DNA of 64,000 nt from NCBI RefSeq assembly GCF_001423425.1, contig NZ_LMNX01000001.1:20970-84969 (forward strand), given 5' to 3'. A program made the position numbers and the translations under genes. The stretch is from Rhizobium sp. Leaf306 (GTDB taxonomy: Bacteria > Pseudomonadota > Alphaproteobacteria > Rhizobiales > Rhizobiaceae). The notes under the pieces were generated by a model. The model was not told the DNA's origin. It worked only from the letters and a program-made list of their open reading frames with translations, and ran no database searches. This document shows, piece after piece, positions 28,254 through 36,792 of the stretch (positions are counted from its first letter, which is position 1; each line of letters opens with the position of its first letter).

Positions 28254-28748
28254 ATGGCAATCCTGACCATAGAAGAGCTCGCCACGACACTTGCGCCCGG
28301 CAAGGCAGTTGCAGGGCTCGATCTCGGTACCAAAACCATCGGGCTTGCGATGTCCGATCTCGGCCGGCGGTTCGCCACGCCCCGCACCGTCATCAAGCGC
28401 GTCAAGTTCACCAAGGATGCGGAGGTTCTGCTGGCGTTCGCGGAGAAGGAGAAGGTCTCAGCCTTCATTCTCGGGATGCCGATGAACATGGATGGTTCCG
28501 CCGGGCCGCGGGCTCAGGCGACCCGCGCCTTTGTGCGGGCGATGTCGGAGAAGACTGCCATTCCTTTCGTCTTCTGGGACGAAAGACTATCGACGGTCGC
28601 GGCTGAACGGGCACTTCTGGAGATGGATGTTTCGCGGGCCAAGCGCGCCGAACGCATCGATTCGGCGGCTGCGAGCTTTATTCTTCAGGGAGCCTTGGAC
28701 AGGCTTTCGTCCCTTGCCAGAGAAACCGGCAACGACGTCCCAACCTGA
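28254..28748 (+). CDS. ruvX: RuvX/YqgF family Holliday junction resolvase-like protein
   Basis: 164 residues with an RNase H-like fold. [16 protein letters not shown] holds the first acidic residue, [16 protein letters not shown] is the conserved loop, and [11 protein letters not shown] and [14 protein letters not shown] carry the remaining catalytic acids. YqgF proteins are implicated in 16S rRNA 5'-end maturation and in junction resolution. The 3' end overlaps the convergent small membrane-protein gene by 64 bases. Confidence 0.92.
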   Translation: MAILTIEELATTLAPGKAVAGLDLGTKTIGLAMSDLGRRFATPRTVIKRVKFTKDAEVLLAFAEKEKVSAFILGMPMNMDGSAGPRAQATRAFVRAMSEKTAIPFVFWDERLSTVAAERALLEMDVSRAKRAERIDSAAASFILQGALDRLSSLARETGNDVPT

Positions 28749-29017
28749 CGGCTACGCCACCAGGCTGCAATCTGCTTGCGCTTGCGGAAGGCGATGATGG
28801 CGAAAACGACAAGACTGTCGAATGCGATTGCGCGGGCAACCAGCGGCGGGATGGTTTCGGGTGGAATTCCGAGGACGTCGCCATAGACCTGAAAGACCAG
28901 ATCATGGGTCTGACGGGTCAGCATGAAGAAGCCGAAGCTCATGTCGTAATAGGAAAGCCCGTACCAGCTGCCCAGCAAAAGCACGGGCCCTGCCCACAAG
29001 ATCAAGAGCAACTTCAT
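28685..29017 (-). CDS. Small membrane protein (DUF6105-like)
   Basis: 110 residues starting [25 protein letters not shown], a hydrophobic N-terminal helix, then a conserved-looking central segment ([25 protein letters not shown]) and a second helix ([14 protein letters not shown]), with a basic C-terminus. It resembles the rhizobial DUF6105 family as I remember it; function unknown. Its ATG overlaps the stop of the upstream small gene in an ATGA arrangement, suggesting translational coupling, and its 3' end overlaps ruvX on the other strand by 64 bases. Confidence 0.75.
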   Translation of the reverse strand: MKLLLILWAGPVLLLGSWYGLSYYDMSFGFFMLTRQTHDLVFQVYGDVLGIPPETIPPLVARAIAFDSLVVFAIIAFRKRKQIAAWWRSRQVGTSLPVSLARDESLSKAP

Positions 29018-29193
29018 GCGGTTTCGCCTTCTGGTTCCGCTGGAGACAGGTCCAGCGTTACGACCCATCTCGACAGCGCCATCAGGCTGAGGACCAGAGC
29101 AGGAATGGCAATGTCGAGCGCCAGCACTGCAAAGATCGTCGTCATGACGATCAGCAATGCGATGCTCGTTGTGGAAGTTGCATTCTTGCCCAT
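29014..29193 (-). CDS. Very small membrane protein, possibly CtrA-controlled
   Basis: 59 residues from the ATG at 29193 (MGKNATSTTSIALLIVMTTI), with one long or two short hydrophobic segments (residues about 10-46) and an acidic tail ([11 protein letters not shown]). A further ATG at 29244 is in frame, but a perfect CtrA box lies between the two ATGs, which favours 29193. The stop codon overlaps the next start by 4 bases, so the two small membrane proteins probably form an operon. I do not recognise the family. Confidence 0.55.
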   Translation of the reverse strand: MGKNATSTTSIALLIVMTTIFAVLALDIAIPALVLSLMALSRWVVTLDLSPAEPEGETA

Positions 29194-29210
29194 GGACGGC
29201 CGCGATTTGG

Positions 29211-29226
29211 TTAAGAAATCATTAAC
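29211..29226 (-). promoter_or_regulatory. Perfect CtrA-type site TTAA-N7-TTAA
   Basis: The plus strand reads TTAA GAAATCA TTAA C, matching the full CtrA consensus of alphaproteobacteria. It ends 18 bases upstream of the ATG at 29193 of the small membrane-protein operon. It could also act on the other strand, but no plus-strand gene starts nearby. Confidence 0.55.
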
Positions 29227-29315
29227 CAGAGATTTAGGCCGCATGGCGAAAGCTGCAATTCAAAACGCCAAACATGGTTAATTTCCAGAGCGTCGCTGTG
29301 GAGAACGTCTGCTGC

Positions 29316-29972
29316 TCAGCCGTAGATGGCGCGAACCAGGCGGCGAACGGAAGACGCTACCTTTTCCCAGTCTTTCTCGGACTTTAACGGTATGCCGGCG
29401 AACTCGCCGCTGACGGCAGACGAGACGACCAGATGCTGGATGGCGGCAAACAGGATGGCATTCGTGGTCGCGACATCGACACCCTTCGGGGGTGTGAGCG
29501 AGCCGCGCATCTTGTCCAGCCACTTTGCGAGAGCCTTGGTGCGTGATTCGGTCAGACGCCGGACCTGCGGCGTATCCTGCGACACTTCCCAGGCGACGAT
29601 CTTGCAGACGAGCGGGTCCTCGCGCAGCGCATCCATGAAATAGATGGCGAGCTTTTCCATCAGGTCGCCGTAGGTCAGAAGAAACATGCCGCCGGTATCT
29701 TCGGGAATGCGATCCTTGACCCAGTTGCCGAGATCGGCGCCGATCGCGTCGATGAGGCCGTTGAGCCCGCCGTAATAGCGATAGATCAGTTGCTTGTCGC
29801 AGCCGGCGCGCCGCGCTACCGCATTGACGCCGAAGCCTTGGAAACCTTCCTCGGCCAGCAGCGTGCGGGCAGCAATGAAGATCGCGCGCTCCGTGCCGGC
29901 GCGGTTGCGGGGTCGCACGACTTGAGCGGATGCAGAACCGGTCTCGGTATTCGTCTCGGCTATCTGAAGCAT
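29316..29972 (-). CDS. TetR family transcriptional regulator
   Basis: 218 residues. The N-terminal helix-turn-helix (GTERAIFIAARTLLAEEGFQGFGVNAVARRAGCDKQLIYRYYGG) is of TetR type; the remaining helical domain should bind a ligand. The target is unknown. It is transcribed in the same direction as aidB, 164 bases downstream of it, so it may regulate that acyl-CoA dehydrogenase homologue; this is inference from position. The ATG at 29972 (MLQIAETNTE) is preferred over 29990 because of its better upstream purine stretch. Confidence 0.85.
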   Translation of the reverse strand: MLQIAETNTETGSASAQVVRPRNRAGTERAIFIAARTLLAEEGFQGFGVNAVARRAGCDKQLIYRYYGGLNGLIDAIGADLGNWVKDRIPEDTGGMFLLTYGDLMEKLAIYFMDALREDPLVCKIVAWEVSQDTPQVRRLTESRTKALAKWLDKMRGSLTPPKGVDVATTNAILFAAIQHLVVSSAVSGEFAGIPLKSEKDWEKVASSVRRLVRAIYG

Positions 29973-30136
29973 CGCCCGCCTGTCTCGCAACTATTTGTTA
30001 ACCATGGCGATAGCCCGCCGCTTCCCGTCATCGCAAGCGGCAGACGGCGCCATGCACAGGATAGAAGGCGGAAAACAGAGTGTCGCTGCCGCAACCGTGC
30101 GGGCAGCCTATCGTCTCGCCTGTCGGCGATCGCAGC

Positions 30137-31789
30137 TTACGTTGCTGGCGGGTAGAGAAGATCGACGATGTAGCGAGCGTCGAAGCGTGCATCGAGCATG
30201 CCGTAGGTCGAGCGCCAGCCGCCGGCGAGACGGGTTTCGAGGAAGGCATCGGCGATCTTGCCGGCACCGAGGCGCGCAAGCTCTGCTGCACCGGCCGCCA
30301 GCGCCAGCTGTTCGATCAGAAGCCTCGCAGCACCCTCGTCGCGCTCGCACAGCGCCATCGCGGCACGCAGAACTTCCACGGTCTTCTTGCCCGATGCGCC
30401 GAGATCCCGCTCAAAACCGGCCAGAACCGTATCGAACAGATCGCGGCCTCGCGACAGCACGCGCAGAACGTCGAGCGCCATGACACTGCCCGAGCCTTCC
30501 CAGATCGCATTGACCGGCGCCTCGCGGTAATGCCGGGCAATCGGACGCTCCTCGACATAGCCATTGCCGCCCAGGCATTCCATTGCCTCGGCGATAAGCG
30601 ATGGCGCGATCTTGCAGTTCCAGTATTTGATGACTGGCGTCATGACGCGGGCATAGGCCGCATCGCCGGGGTTGCCGCGGGCGCGATCGAACGCGTCGGC
30701 CAGCCGGAACGACAGCGCCGTTGCAGCCGCGACATCCAGCGCCATATCGGCGAGCACGCGCGTCATCAGCGGCTGATCGATCAGGTTCTTGCCGAACACG
30801 GCACGACCGCGGGTATGATGGACCGCTTCGGCCAGCGACGCGCGCATCATGCCGGCAGACGCGACAGCACAATCGAGACGGGTCAGAGTCACCATATCGA
30901 GAATGGTGCGGATGCCGCCGCCAGACTCTCCGAGCAGATAGCCGAAGGCGTCGGTGAACTCGACTTCGGACGATGCATTGGAGCGGTTGCCGAGCTTGTC
31001 CTTCAGCCGCTGGAAATTCAAGCCATTGGCCGAACCGTCCTCGAGGAGCCGCGGCACGAGGAAACAGCCGATTCCCTCATTTGTCTTTGCCAGCATGATA
31101 AAGCCGTCGCTCATCGGCGCCGACATGAACCACTTGTGGCCGGAAAGGCGGTAGATCCCCTCGCCCACACGCTCGGCGGTAGACCGGTTGGCGCGCACGT
31201 CGGTGCCGCCCTGCTTTTCGGTCATGCCCATGCCGACCGTGATGGCGGACTTCTGCATGGCCGGCCGATTGGTCGAATCGTATTTGCGCGACAGAACTTT
31301 CGGCGCCCATTCCTTATGGACGCGTGGGGAAGCCATCATCGCCGCAATCGAAGCGCTCGTCATCGTCAGCGGGCACAGATGGCCGCATTCCAGCTGGGCG
31401 GACAGATAAAAGCGCGTGGCGCGAACCTTGTGTTCGTGGGCACGCTGCTCCGGAATGGTCTCCCAGATCGACGAATGCAGGCCGCTTTGCATCGAGCGGC
31501 GCATCAGGGCATGCCAGGCAGGATGGAACTCGACCGTGTCCTGCCGCTCGCCGCGCGGACCGTGGGTGCGCAGTTTGGGCGGATTTTCGTTCGCCATCCG
31601 CGCCAGTTCCTGGGCTTCCGGAGAGGTCACGTAATTGCCGAGCTGGTCGTATTCGTCGCGGATCGCGCGGTTCAGATCGCCGGTCAGGTCGACCACAAGG
31701 GGATCGGAGCGGTAGGCATTGATCCCCGACCAGGGCTTCGGCTGGTTCAGTTCGCCAAATTTTTCTTCATCGCGCGACATGTCGTTCAT
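30137..31789 (-). CDS. aidB: AidB-like acyl-CoA dehydrogenase family protein
   Basis: 550 residues, close to E. coli AidB (about 540). FAD-binding acyl-CoA dehydrogenase fold: GMGMTEKQGGTDVRANRSTA, SGHKWFMSAPMSDGFIMLA, LGNRSNASSEVEF, the late ECLGGNGYVEERPIARHYR, and NAIWEGSGSVMALDVLR. AidB is part of the adaptive response to alkylating agents in E. coli and binds DNA through its C-terminal domain; here the R-rich C-terminus is compatible with that. No ada gene is near, so inducibility by alkylation is not shown. Confidence 0.88.
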   Translation of the reverse strand: MNDMSRDEEKFGELNQPKPWSGINAYRSDPLVVDLTGDLNRAIRDEYDQLGNYVTSPEAQELARMANENPPKLRTHGPRGERQDTVEFHPAWHALMRRSMQSGLHSSIWETIPEQRAHEHKVRATRFYLSAQLECGHLCPLTMTSASIAAMMASPRVHKEWAPKVLSRKYDSTNRPAMQKSAITVGMGMTEKQGGTDVRANRSTAERVGEGIYRLSGHKWFMSAPMSDGFIMLAKTNEGIGCFLVPRLLEDGSANGLNFQRLKDKLGNRSNASSEVEFTDAFGYLLGESGGGIRTILDMVTLTRLDCAVASAGMMRASLAEAVHHTRGRAVFGKNLIDQPLMTRVLADMALDVAAATALSFRLADAFDRARGNPGDAAYARVMTPVIKYWNCKIAPSLIAEAMECLGGNGYVEERPIARHYREAPVNAIWEGSGSVMALDVLRVLSRGRDLFDTVLAGFERDLGASGKKTVEVLRAAMALCERDEGAARLLIEQLALAAGAAELARLGAGKIADAFLETRLAGGWRSTYGMLDARFDARYIVDLLYPPAT

Positions 31790-31917
31790 GGGGCGGTTCT
31801 AGCGGAAGTTAAAGGGCGTGGGAACGGCAGCATAGAAGGAATTCGACGGTTCTTCACAAAAGCTGACGACCGGCGCATAATCCATGCTGGCACTGAGCGG
31901 AGACGAAAGTTGCAGTC

Positions 31918-32184
31918 ATGAGTTTGCGAAAATTCAGCGTCACGCTACCGCAAGATCTGGCGGACGAGATCGTGAGCCGTGTGGAAACCGGCCAATACGC
32001 CTCTACCGATGAGGCAATGCAGGCCGCGGTCGATGCACTTCTGCGGGACGACGCCGAACAGGATGAGCGTCTCGCGGCAATCCGCAACCGCGTCAAAAAA
32101 TCGCTGGAAGATCCGCGACCCAGTATCAGCGGTGCTGAGGCTCGTGCCCATCTCGACAGGCTTTACACCTCGCATAAGCCGTAG
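31918..32184 (+). CDS. Orphan ParD-like ribbon-helix-helix antitoxin
   Basis: 88 residues. The N-terminal RHH DNA-binding domain ([40 protein letters not shown]) is typical of ParD antitoxins, and the disordered C-terminus ([17 protein letters not shown]) resembles the toxin-binding tail. In ParDE systems parE overlaps or follows directly, but here pyrB begins 74 bases later and no ParE-like frame exists. It may be a solitary antitoxin, a remnant, or a regulator acting elsewhere. Confidence 0.85.
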   Translation: MSLRKFSVTLPQDLADEIVSRVETGQYASTDEAMQAAVDALLRDDAEQDERLAAIRNRVKKSLEDPRPSISGAEARAHLDRLYTSHKP

Positions 32185-32258
32185 ATAACCTCCCATCCCG
32201 CTTGCGGCCTTCCCCCCCAGACCTTATAGACCGCCGAACGCAAGCGGAGACGCCCCCT

Positions 32259-33197
32259 ATGGTCTTCTTTCCCCACCGCCATCTCCTTGGCATCAAGGGT
32301 CTCACCCGGCAGGACATTACGACGCTTCTCGACAAGGCCGACGAGGCCGTGCAGATTTCCCGTCAGCGGGAAAAGAAGACGTCCACGCTTCGGGGCCTCA
32401 CCCAGATCAATCTCTTCTTCGAAGCCTCGACGCGCACGCAGTCCTCGTTCGAGCTTGCCGGTAAACGGCTCGGCGCCGACGTGATGAACATGTCCGTCAG
32501 CAATTCGTCGGTGAAAAAGGGCGAAACGCTGATCGATACGGCGATGACGCTGAATGCCATGCACCCGGACGTGCTGGTTCTGCGTCATTCCTCGGCCGGT
32601 GCCGCCGCCCTGCTTGCTCAGAAGGTGACCTGCTCGGTGGTCAATGCCGGCGATGGCCAGCATGAACATCCGACACAGGCGCTGCTCGACGCTTTGACCA
32701 TCCGCCGGGCCAAGGGCAAACTATCAGGCATCATCGTCGCCATCTGCGGCGACGTTTTGCATTCGCGGGTCGCCCGCTCGAACATCATCCTGTTGAATGC
32801 CATGGGCGCCCGCGTCCGGGTCGTCGCGCCATCGACACTTCTGCCGTCAGGCATCCGCGACATGAGCGTCGAGGTCTTCCACTCGATGGAAGAAGGTTTG
32901 CGGGATGCGGATGTGGTGATGATGCTGCGCCTGCAGCGCGAGCGCATGGCCGGCTCCTTCGTGCCGTCGGTGCGCGAATACTTCCACTTCTACGGTCTCG
33001 ATGCGGAAAAGCTGAAAGTCGCCAAGGGTGATGCGCTGGTCATGCATCCGGGTCCGATGAACCGCGGTGTCGAAATTGCTTCCGATGTCGCGGACGGTCC
33101 GCAGAGCGTCATCGAGCAGCAGGTCGAAATGGGCGTCGCCGTCCGCATGGCGGTCATGGAAACACTCCTGACCTCCAATCAGGGAGAGCGCGCATGA
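32259..33197 (+). CDS. pyrB: Aspartate carbamoyltransferase catalytic subunit
   Basis: Condenses carbamoyl phosphate and aspartate to carbamoyl aspartate, the committed step of pyrimidine synthesis. It has 312 residues with the carbamoyl phosphate site [12 protein letters not shown], the loop [18 protein letters not shown], the aspartate-site MLRLQRERM and [11 protein letters not shown]. The ATG at 32259 gives a normal N-terminus ([15 protein letters not shown]). No pyrI is present. The downstream pyrC homologue overlaps by 4 bases (ATGA) and lacks catalytic residues, as in ATCase complexes that use an inactive dihydroorotase partner. Confidence 0.96.
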   Translation: MVFFPHRHLLGIKGLTRQDITTLLDKADEAVQISRQREKKTSTLRGLTQINLFFEASTRTQSSFELAGKRLGADVMNMSVSNSSVKKGETLIDTAMTLNAMHPDVLVLRHSSAGAAALLAQKVTCSVVNAGDGQHEHPTQALLDALTIRRAKGKLSGIIVAICGDVLHSRVARSNIILLNAMGARVRVVAPSTLLPSGIRDMSVEVFHSMEEGLRDADVVMMLRLQRERMAGSFVPSVREYFHFYGLDAEKLKVAKGDALVMHPGPMNRGVEIASDVADGPQSVIEQQVEMGVAVRMAVMETLLTSNQGERA

Positions 33198-34498
33198 GCA
33201 CGACCACGTCCAACGGCACCGTTCTCAGGAACCTGCGCATCATCGATCCCTCGCGCAATTTCGATGAAACCGGCACGATCATCATCGGCGCCGACGGCCG
33301 CATCCTTGCAGCCGGAAAGGATGCCCAGAACCAGGGTACACCCGACGGCGCCACGGTGCGCGATTGCCAGGGTCTTGTCGCAACGCCTGGTCTTGTCGAT
33401 GCGCGCGTCTATGTCGGCGAGCCGGGTGCTGAACATCGCGAGACGATTTCTTCGGCCAGCCGTGCCGCTGCTGCCGGTGGCGTCACCTCGTTTATCATGA
33501 TGCCGGATACCGATCCTGTTCTCGACGATATTGCGCTCGTTGAATTCGTGCAGAAGACGGCGCGTGACAAGGCGATCGTCAATGTCCACACTGCCGCAGC
33601 GCTCACCAAAGGGCTTGCCGGCAAGGAGATGACCGAGTTCGGCCTGCTGCAGCAAGCCGGTGCCGTGGCCTTTACCAATGGCCGTCACGGCCTGTCCGAT
33701 TCGCTGCTGCTGCGCCGCGCGATGACCTATGCGCGCGAGTTCGATGCGGTGATCTCGCTCGAACTGCGCGAGAAATATCTCGGCAACGGCGTCATGAACG
33801 AGGGACTATTCGCCTCCTGGCTCGGCCTGTCGGGCGTGCCGAAGGAAGCGGAGATCATTCCGCTGGAACGCGATCTGCGGATTGCCGGCCTCACCCGCGC
33901 CAAATATCACGCGGCAAAAATCTCGGTGGCGGAATCGGCCGAAGCCATGCGGACTGCCCGGGCACGCGGCGCCAACGTCACCTGCGGCGTGTCGATCAAC
34001 CATCTGTCGCTCAATGAAAACGACATCGGCGAATACCGCAGCTTCTTCAAGCTGTCGCCGCCACTGCGCTCCGAAGACGACCGGATCGCCATGGTCGAAG
34101 CACTCGCCGACGGCAGCATCGATATCATCGTGTCCTCGCATGATCCGCAGGATGTCGATACCAAGCGTCTTCCCTTCGCCGATGCCGCCGATGGCGCGAT
34201 CGGGCTTGAAACCATGCTGTCGGCAGCCCTTCGCTTGCATCACGACGGTCGCGTGCCGCTGATGCGGCTGGTCTCTGCAATGTCGACCCGCCCGGCCGAA
34301 ATCTTCGGTCTGGACGCCGGCACGCTGAGACCCGGCGCAAAGGCCGATATCACGCTGATCGATCTCGACGAGCCTTGGATCGTCGCCAAGGATATGCTTC
34401 TGTCGCGCTCGAAAAACACGCCGTTCGAGGACGCGCGCTTCTCCGGCCGGGCCGTCGCGACCTATGTCGGCGGGAAATGCGTTTATAAACTGGGATAG
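33194..34498 (+). CDS. pyrC: Dihydroorotase homologue, predicted catalytically inactive partner of PyrB
   Basis: 434 residues with the amidohydrolase fold of class I dihydroorotase, overlapping pyrB (ATGA). Key ligands are missing: the first HxH zinc motif of active enzymes (PGLIDxHxH) is replaced by [13 protein letters not shown], the metal His in the TPHHL-type motif is Asn (SINHLSLNE), and the catalytic DHAPH is SHDPQ. The remaining framework ([38 protein letters not shown]) is intact. In other bacteria such PyrC' or PyrX proteins are structural partners of aspartate carbamoyltransferase. An active dihydroorotase must then be encoded elsewhere. Confidence 0.88.
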   Translation: MSTTTSNGTVLRNLRIIDPSRNFDETGTIIIGADGRILAAGKDAQNQGTPDGATVRDCQGLVATPGLVDARVYVGEPGAEHRETISSASRAAAAGGVTSFIMMPDTDPVLDDIALVEFVQKTARDKAIVNVHTAAALTKGLAGKEMTEFGLLQQAGAVAFTNGRHGLSDSLLLRRAMTYAREFDAVISLELREKYLGNGVMNEGLFASWLGLSGVPKEAEIIPLERDLRIAGLTRAKYHAAKISVAESAEAMRTARARGANVTCGVSINHLSLNENDIGEYRSFFKLSPPLRSEDDRIAMVEALADGSIDIIVSSHDPQDVDTKRLPFADAADGAIGLETMLSAALRLHHDGRVPLMRLVSAMSTRPAEIFGLDAGTLRPGAKADITLIDLDEPWIVAKDMLLSRSKNTPFEDARFSGRAVATYVGGKCVYKLG

Positions 34499-34510
34499 AG
34501 ATGGGGCGGG

Positions 34511-34543
34511 CCAACCCCTCGCGCGCTTGCGCGAAAGGGTTGG
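34511..34543. other. GC-rich palindromic hairpin between pyrC and plsY
   Basis: CCAACCC (34511-34517) pairs with GGGTTGG (34537-34543) around an inner CGCGC/GCGCG helix. There is no T-run. It may be a REP-like palindrome or an mRNA stabilising structure; I see only one copy in the window. Confidence 0.5.
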
Positions 34544-34582
34544 AACGGGGGCAAACCCGACTAGGGGCTTTGGGGGAAACAC

Positions 34583-35203
34583 ATGATAACCGACCTTCTT
34601 ACCTGGCAGATCACGCTGCCGATCGCAGTCGGCGCGCTTGTTCTCGGCTATCTGTTGGGCTCGATCCCGTTCGGCCTGCTTCTCACCCGCGCCGCCGGTC
34701 TCGGCGATATCCGCTCGATCGGTTCCGGCAATATCGGGGCGACCAACGTTCTTCGCACCGGAAATAAGAAGCTCGCCGCCGGCACGCTTCTGCTCGACGC
34801 ATTGAAGGCGACGGTCGCAGCTCTGATCGGTTGGTACGCCTTCGGTCCGGAAGCGGGGCTGCTTGCGGGATTTGCCGCCTTCATGGGTCACCTCTATCCG
34901 GTCTGGCTCGGCTTCAAGGGTGGCAAGGGTGTCGCGACCTATATCGGCACGCTGCTGGGGGTCGCACCGCTCATGGTTCTGGTGTTTGCCGCGGTCTGGC
35001 TTTCGGTTGCCAAGCTCAGCAAGTACTCATCGCTGTCCGCCCTGGTTGCAACCCTTGTCATTCCGGTTGTGCTGTGGTTCATACAGGAACCAAAGATTGC
35101 TGCCGTCATGGCTCTCATGACGATCATCTCCTTTATCAAGCACAAGACCAATATCGAGCGGTTGATTGCCGGCACCGAAAGCAAGATCGGCCAAAAGGGC
35201 TAG
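34583..35203 (+). CDS. plsY: Acyl-phosphate:glycerol-3-phosphate acyltransferase
   Basis: Integral membrane enzyme that acylates glycerol-3-phosphate from acyl-phosphate, the first step of phospholipid synthesis in most bacteria. It has 206 residues with several hydrophobic helices and all three motifs: [25 protein letters not shown], and the glycine-rich [21 protein letters not shown]. It is the usual neighbour of pyrC and dprA in rhizobia. Confidence 0.95.
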   Translation: MITDLLTWQITLPIAVGALVLGYLLGSIPFGLLLTRAAGLGDIRSIGSGNIGATNVLRTGNKKLAAGTLLLDALKATVAALIGWYAFGPEAGLLAGFAAFMGHLYPVWLGFKGGKGVATYIGTLLGVAPLMVLVFAAVWLSVAKLSKYSSLSALVATLVIPVVLWFIQEPKIAAVMALMTIISFIKHKTNIERLIAGTESKIGQKG

Positions 35204-35221
35204 TCCCTTAAAGGACGGATC

Positions 35222-36364
35222 ATGCCGGATAGCAGCGCAAGACGGATAGGAATTGCGCTCACCGAACGGCAGAAGATCGCCTGGCTGCGGTTGATCCGCT
35301 CCGACAATGTCGGCCCGGCGACATTCCGGGATCTCATCAATCATTGCGGCTCGGCGGAAAATGCGCTGGCCATGTTGCCGGAACTGTCAGCGCGCGGCGG
35401 ATCGACACGGGCAATCCGCATCGCCAGTGCCAGTGAGGCCGAACGCGAGCTGGAGATCGCACGCCGCCAGGGCGCACAGTTCATCGGCATCGGTGAACCC
35501 GACTACCCTCCCGCGTTGCGACAGATCGAGGCAGCGCCGCCGCTCGTTGCGGCAAAGGGCGATCTCTCCACCGCCACCCGCCCCTCGGTCGGCATTGTCG
35601 GCTCGCGCAACGCCTCAATCGCCGGGGCGAAGTTTGCGGCGGTGATTGCCAGGGATTGCGGCCGCGCCGGTTATGCGATCACTTCAGGACTTGCTCGCGG
35701 CATCGATGCGGCGGCGCACCGCGCCAGTCTCGATACCGGCACGATCGCGGTTCTGGCCGGCGGCATCGACCGTCCCTATCCGCCGGAAAACTTCTCCCTG
35801 CTCGATGAGATCACGGCCGGCAGCGGCCTTGCCGTCTCCGAAATGCCATTCGGCTGGGAGCCACGCGCTCGGGATTTTCCCCGTCGCAACCGGCTGATTT
35901 CAGGCATTTCGCTCGGGCTGGTTGTCGTTGAAGCGGCTGAGCGGTCAGGCTCGCTGATCACCGCAAGGCTTGCTGCCGATTTCGGACGGCTGGTGTTTGC
36001 CGTCCCGGGCTCGCCGCTCGATCCGCGCTGCCACGGCACGAACGGACTTCTCAAGCAGGGCGCCATCGTCACGACCGGCGCTTCGGATGTGCTGGCTGCG
36101 TTGGCGCCGCTGTCCGATCTCGATAGATTTCAAAATACCGTCATCGAAGAGCCCGGCAGAGGCAGCACACTCCTGCCGCCCGATGACGACGACAGGACGC
36201 GCATCATTTCGGCGCTTAGTCCGACACCGGTCGATATCGACGATATCATCCGGCATACGGGTGTTGCCGCGGCCAGTGTCTATCTTATTCTGCTGGAACT
36301 CGATCTTGCCGGTCGGCTGCACCGGCACCCGGGCGGCATGGTCTCACTTGCTATGGAAGACTGA
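35222..36364 (+). CDS. dprA: DNA processing protein DprA
   Basis: 380 residues. DprA binds incoming single-stranded DNA and loads RecA during transformation; in non-competent bacteria its role is unclear. The Rossmann fold shows [32 protein letters not shown], and [12 protein letters not shown]; a C-terminal winged-helix ([30 protein letters not shown]) is present. It starts 18 bases after plsY. Its 3' end overlaps a small minus-strand gene by 21 bases. Confidence 0.93.
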   Translation: MPDSSARRIGIALTERQKIAWLRLIRSDNVGPATFRDLINHCGSAENALAMLPELSARGGSTRAIRIASASEAERELEIARRQGAQFIGIGEPDYPPALRQIEAAPPLVAAKGDLSTATRPSVGIVGSRNASIAGAKFAAVIARDCGRAGYAITSGLARGIDAAAHRASLDTGTIAVLAGGIDRPYPPENFSLLDEITAGSGLAVSEMPFGWEPRARDFPRRNRLISGISLGLVVVEAAERSGSLITARLAADFGRLVFAVPGSPLDPRCHGTNGLLKQGAIVTTGASDVLAALAPLSDLDRFQNTVIEEPGRGSTLLPPDDDDRTRIISALSPTPVDIDDIIRHTGVAAASVYLILLELDLAGRLHRHPGGMVSLAMED

Positions 36365-36547
36365 TCGCGGTCGTCGCCCGGCCTGCACGTCGCCAGCCTC
36401 GACATAGGCCATCTCGATGAGGTAGCACAGCATATCAGCCCCCTCGCTGAGCGCGACCTGCCGCAACTCTGCCAGCATCTGCCGGATGTAGGCGATGTTG
36501 CGCGAATTCTCGTCGCCCCGTCCGTCCTTGTCACCGTGAGAGACCAT
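36344..36547 (-). CDS. Small conserved-looking hypothetical protein
   Basis: 67 residues from the ATG at 36547 ([20 protein letters not shown]). The central part, [33 protein letters not shown], is strongly helical and has the look of a conserved rhizobial short protein rather than a chance frame. An upstream ATG at 36562 is also possible. It overlaps the end of dprA by 21 bases on the opposite strand. Function unknown; a small regulatory or adaptor protein is possible. Confidence 0.65.
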   Translation of the reverse strand: MVSHGDKDGRGDENSRNIAYIRQMLAELRQVALSEGADMLCYLIEMAYVEAGDVQAGRRPRSVFHSK

Positions 36548-36792
36548 TTCACATCCTGTCAAATAGGGCGCGACACCGCCTAATATAACTATTCGTCACC
36601 TTATCAGCGCAGCTTAGAGATGTTTATTTAAGATTGCAACTAATTGCACATCACTCTCCGGTTGTAGTTCGTTGTATCCTACTAATTAACGATGACCTCT
36701 TGACCCCGGGACAAACGCCCGCCATGTCGGGAGACCAGATTTCCGCCTGGATCGTTACGAGACCGGGCAAAGCTCTATTGCAGAGAAACAAG

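Noticed and set aside
36590..36792. Upstream in-frame start for topA and a promoter
   Set aside because: The extended frame is not protein-like, and no -35/-10 pair with good spacing could be settled on.
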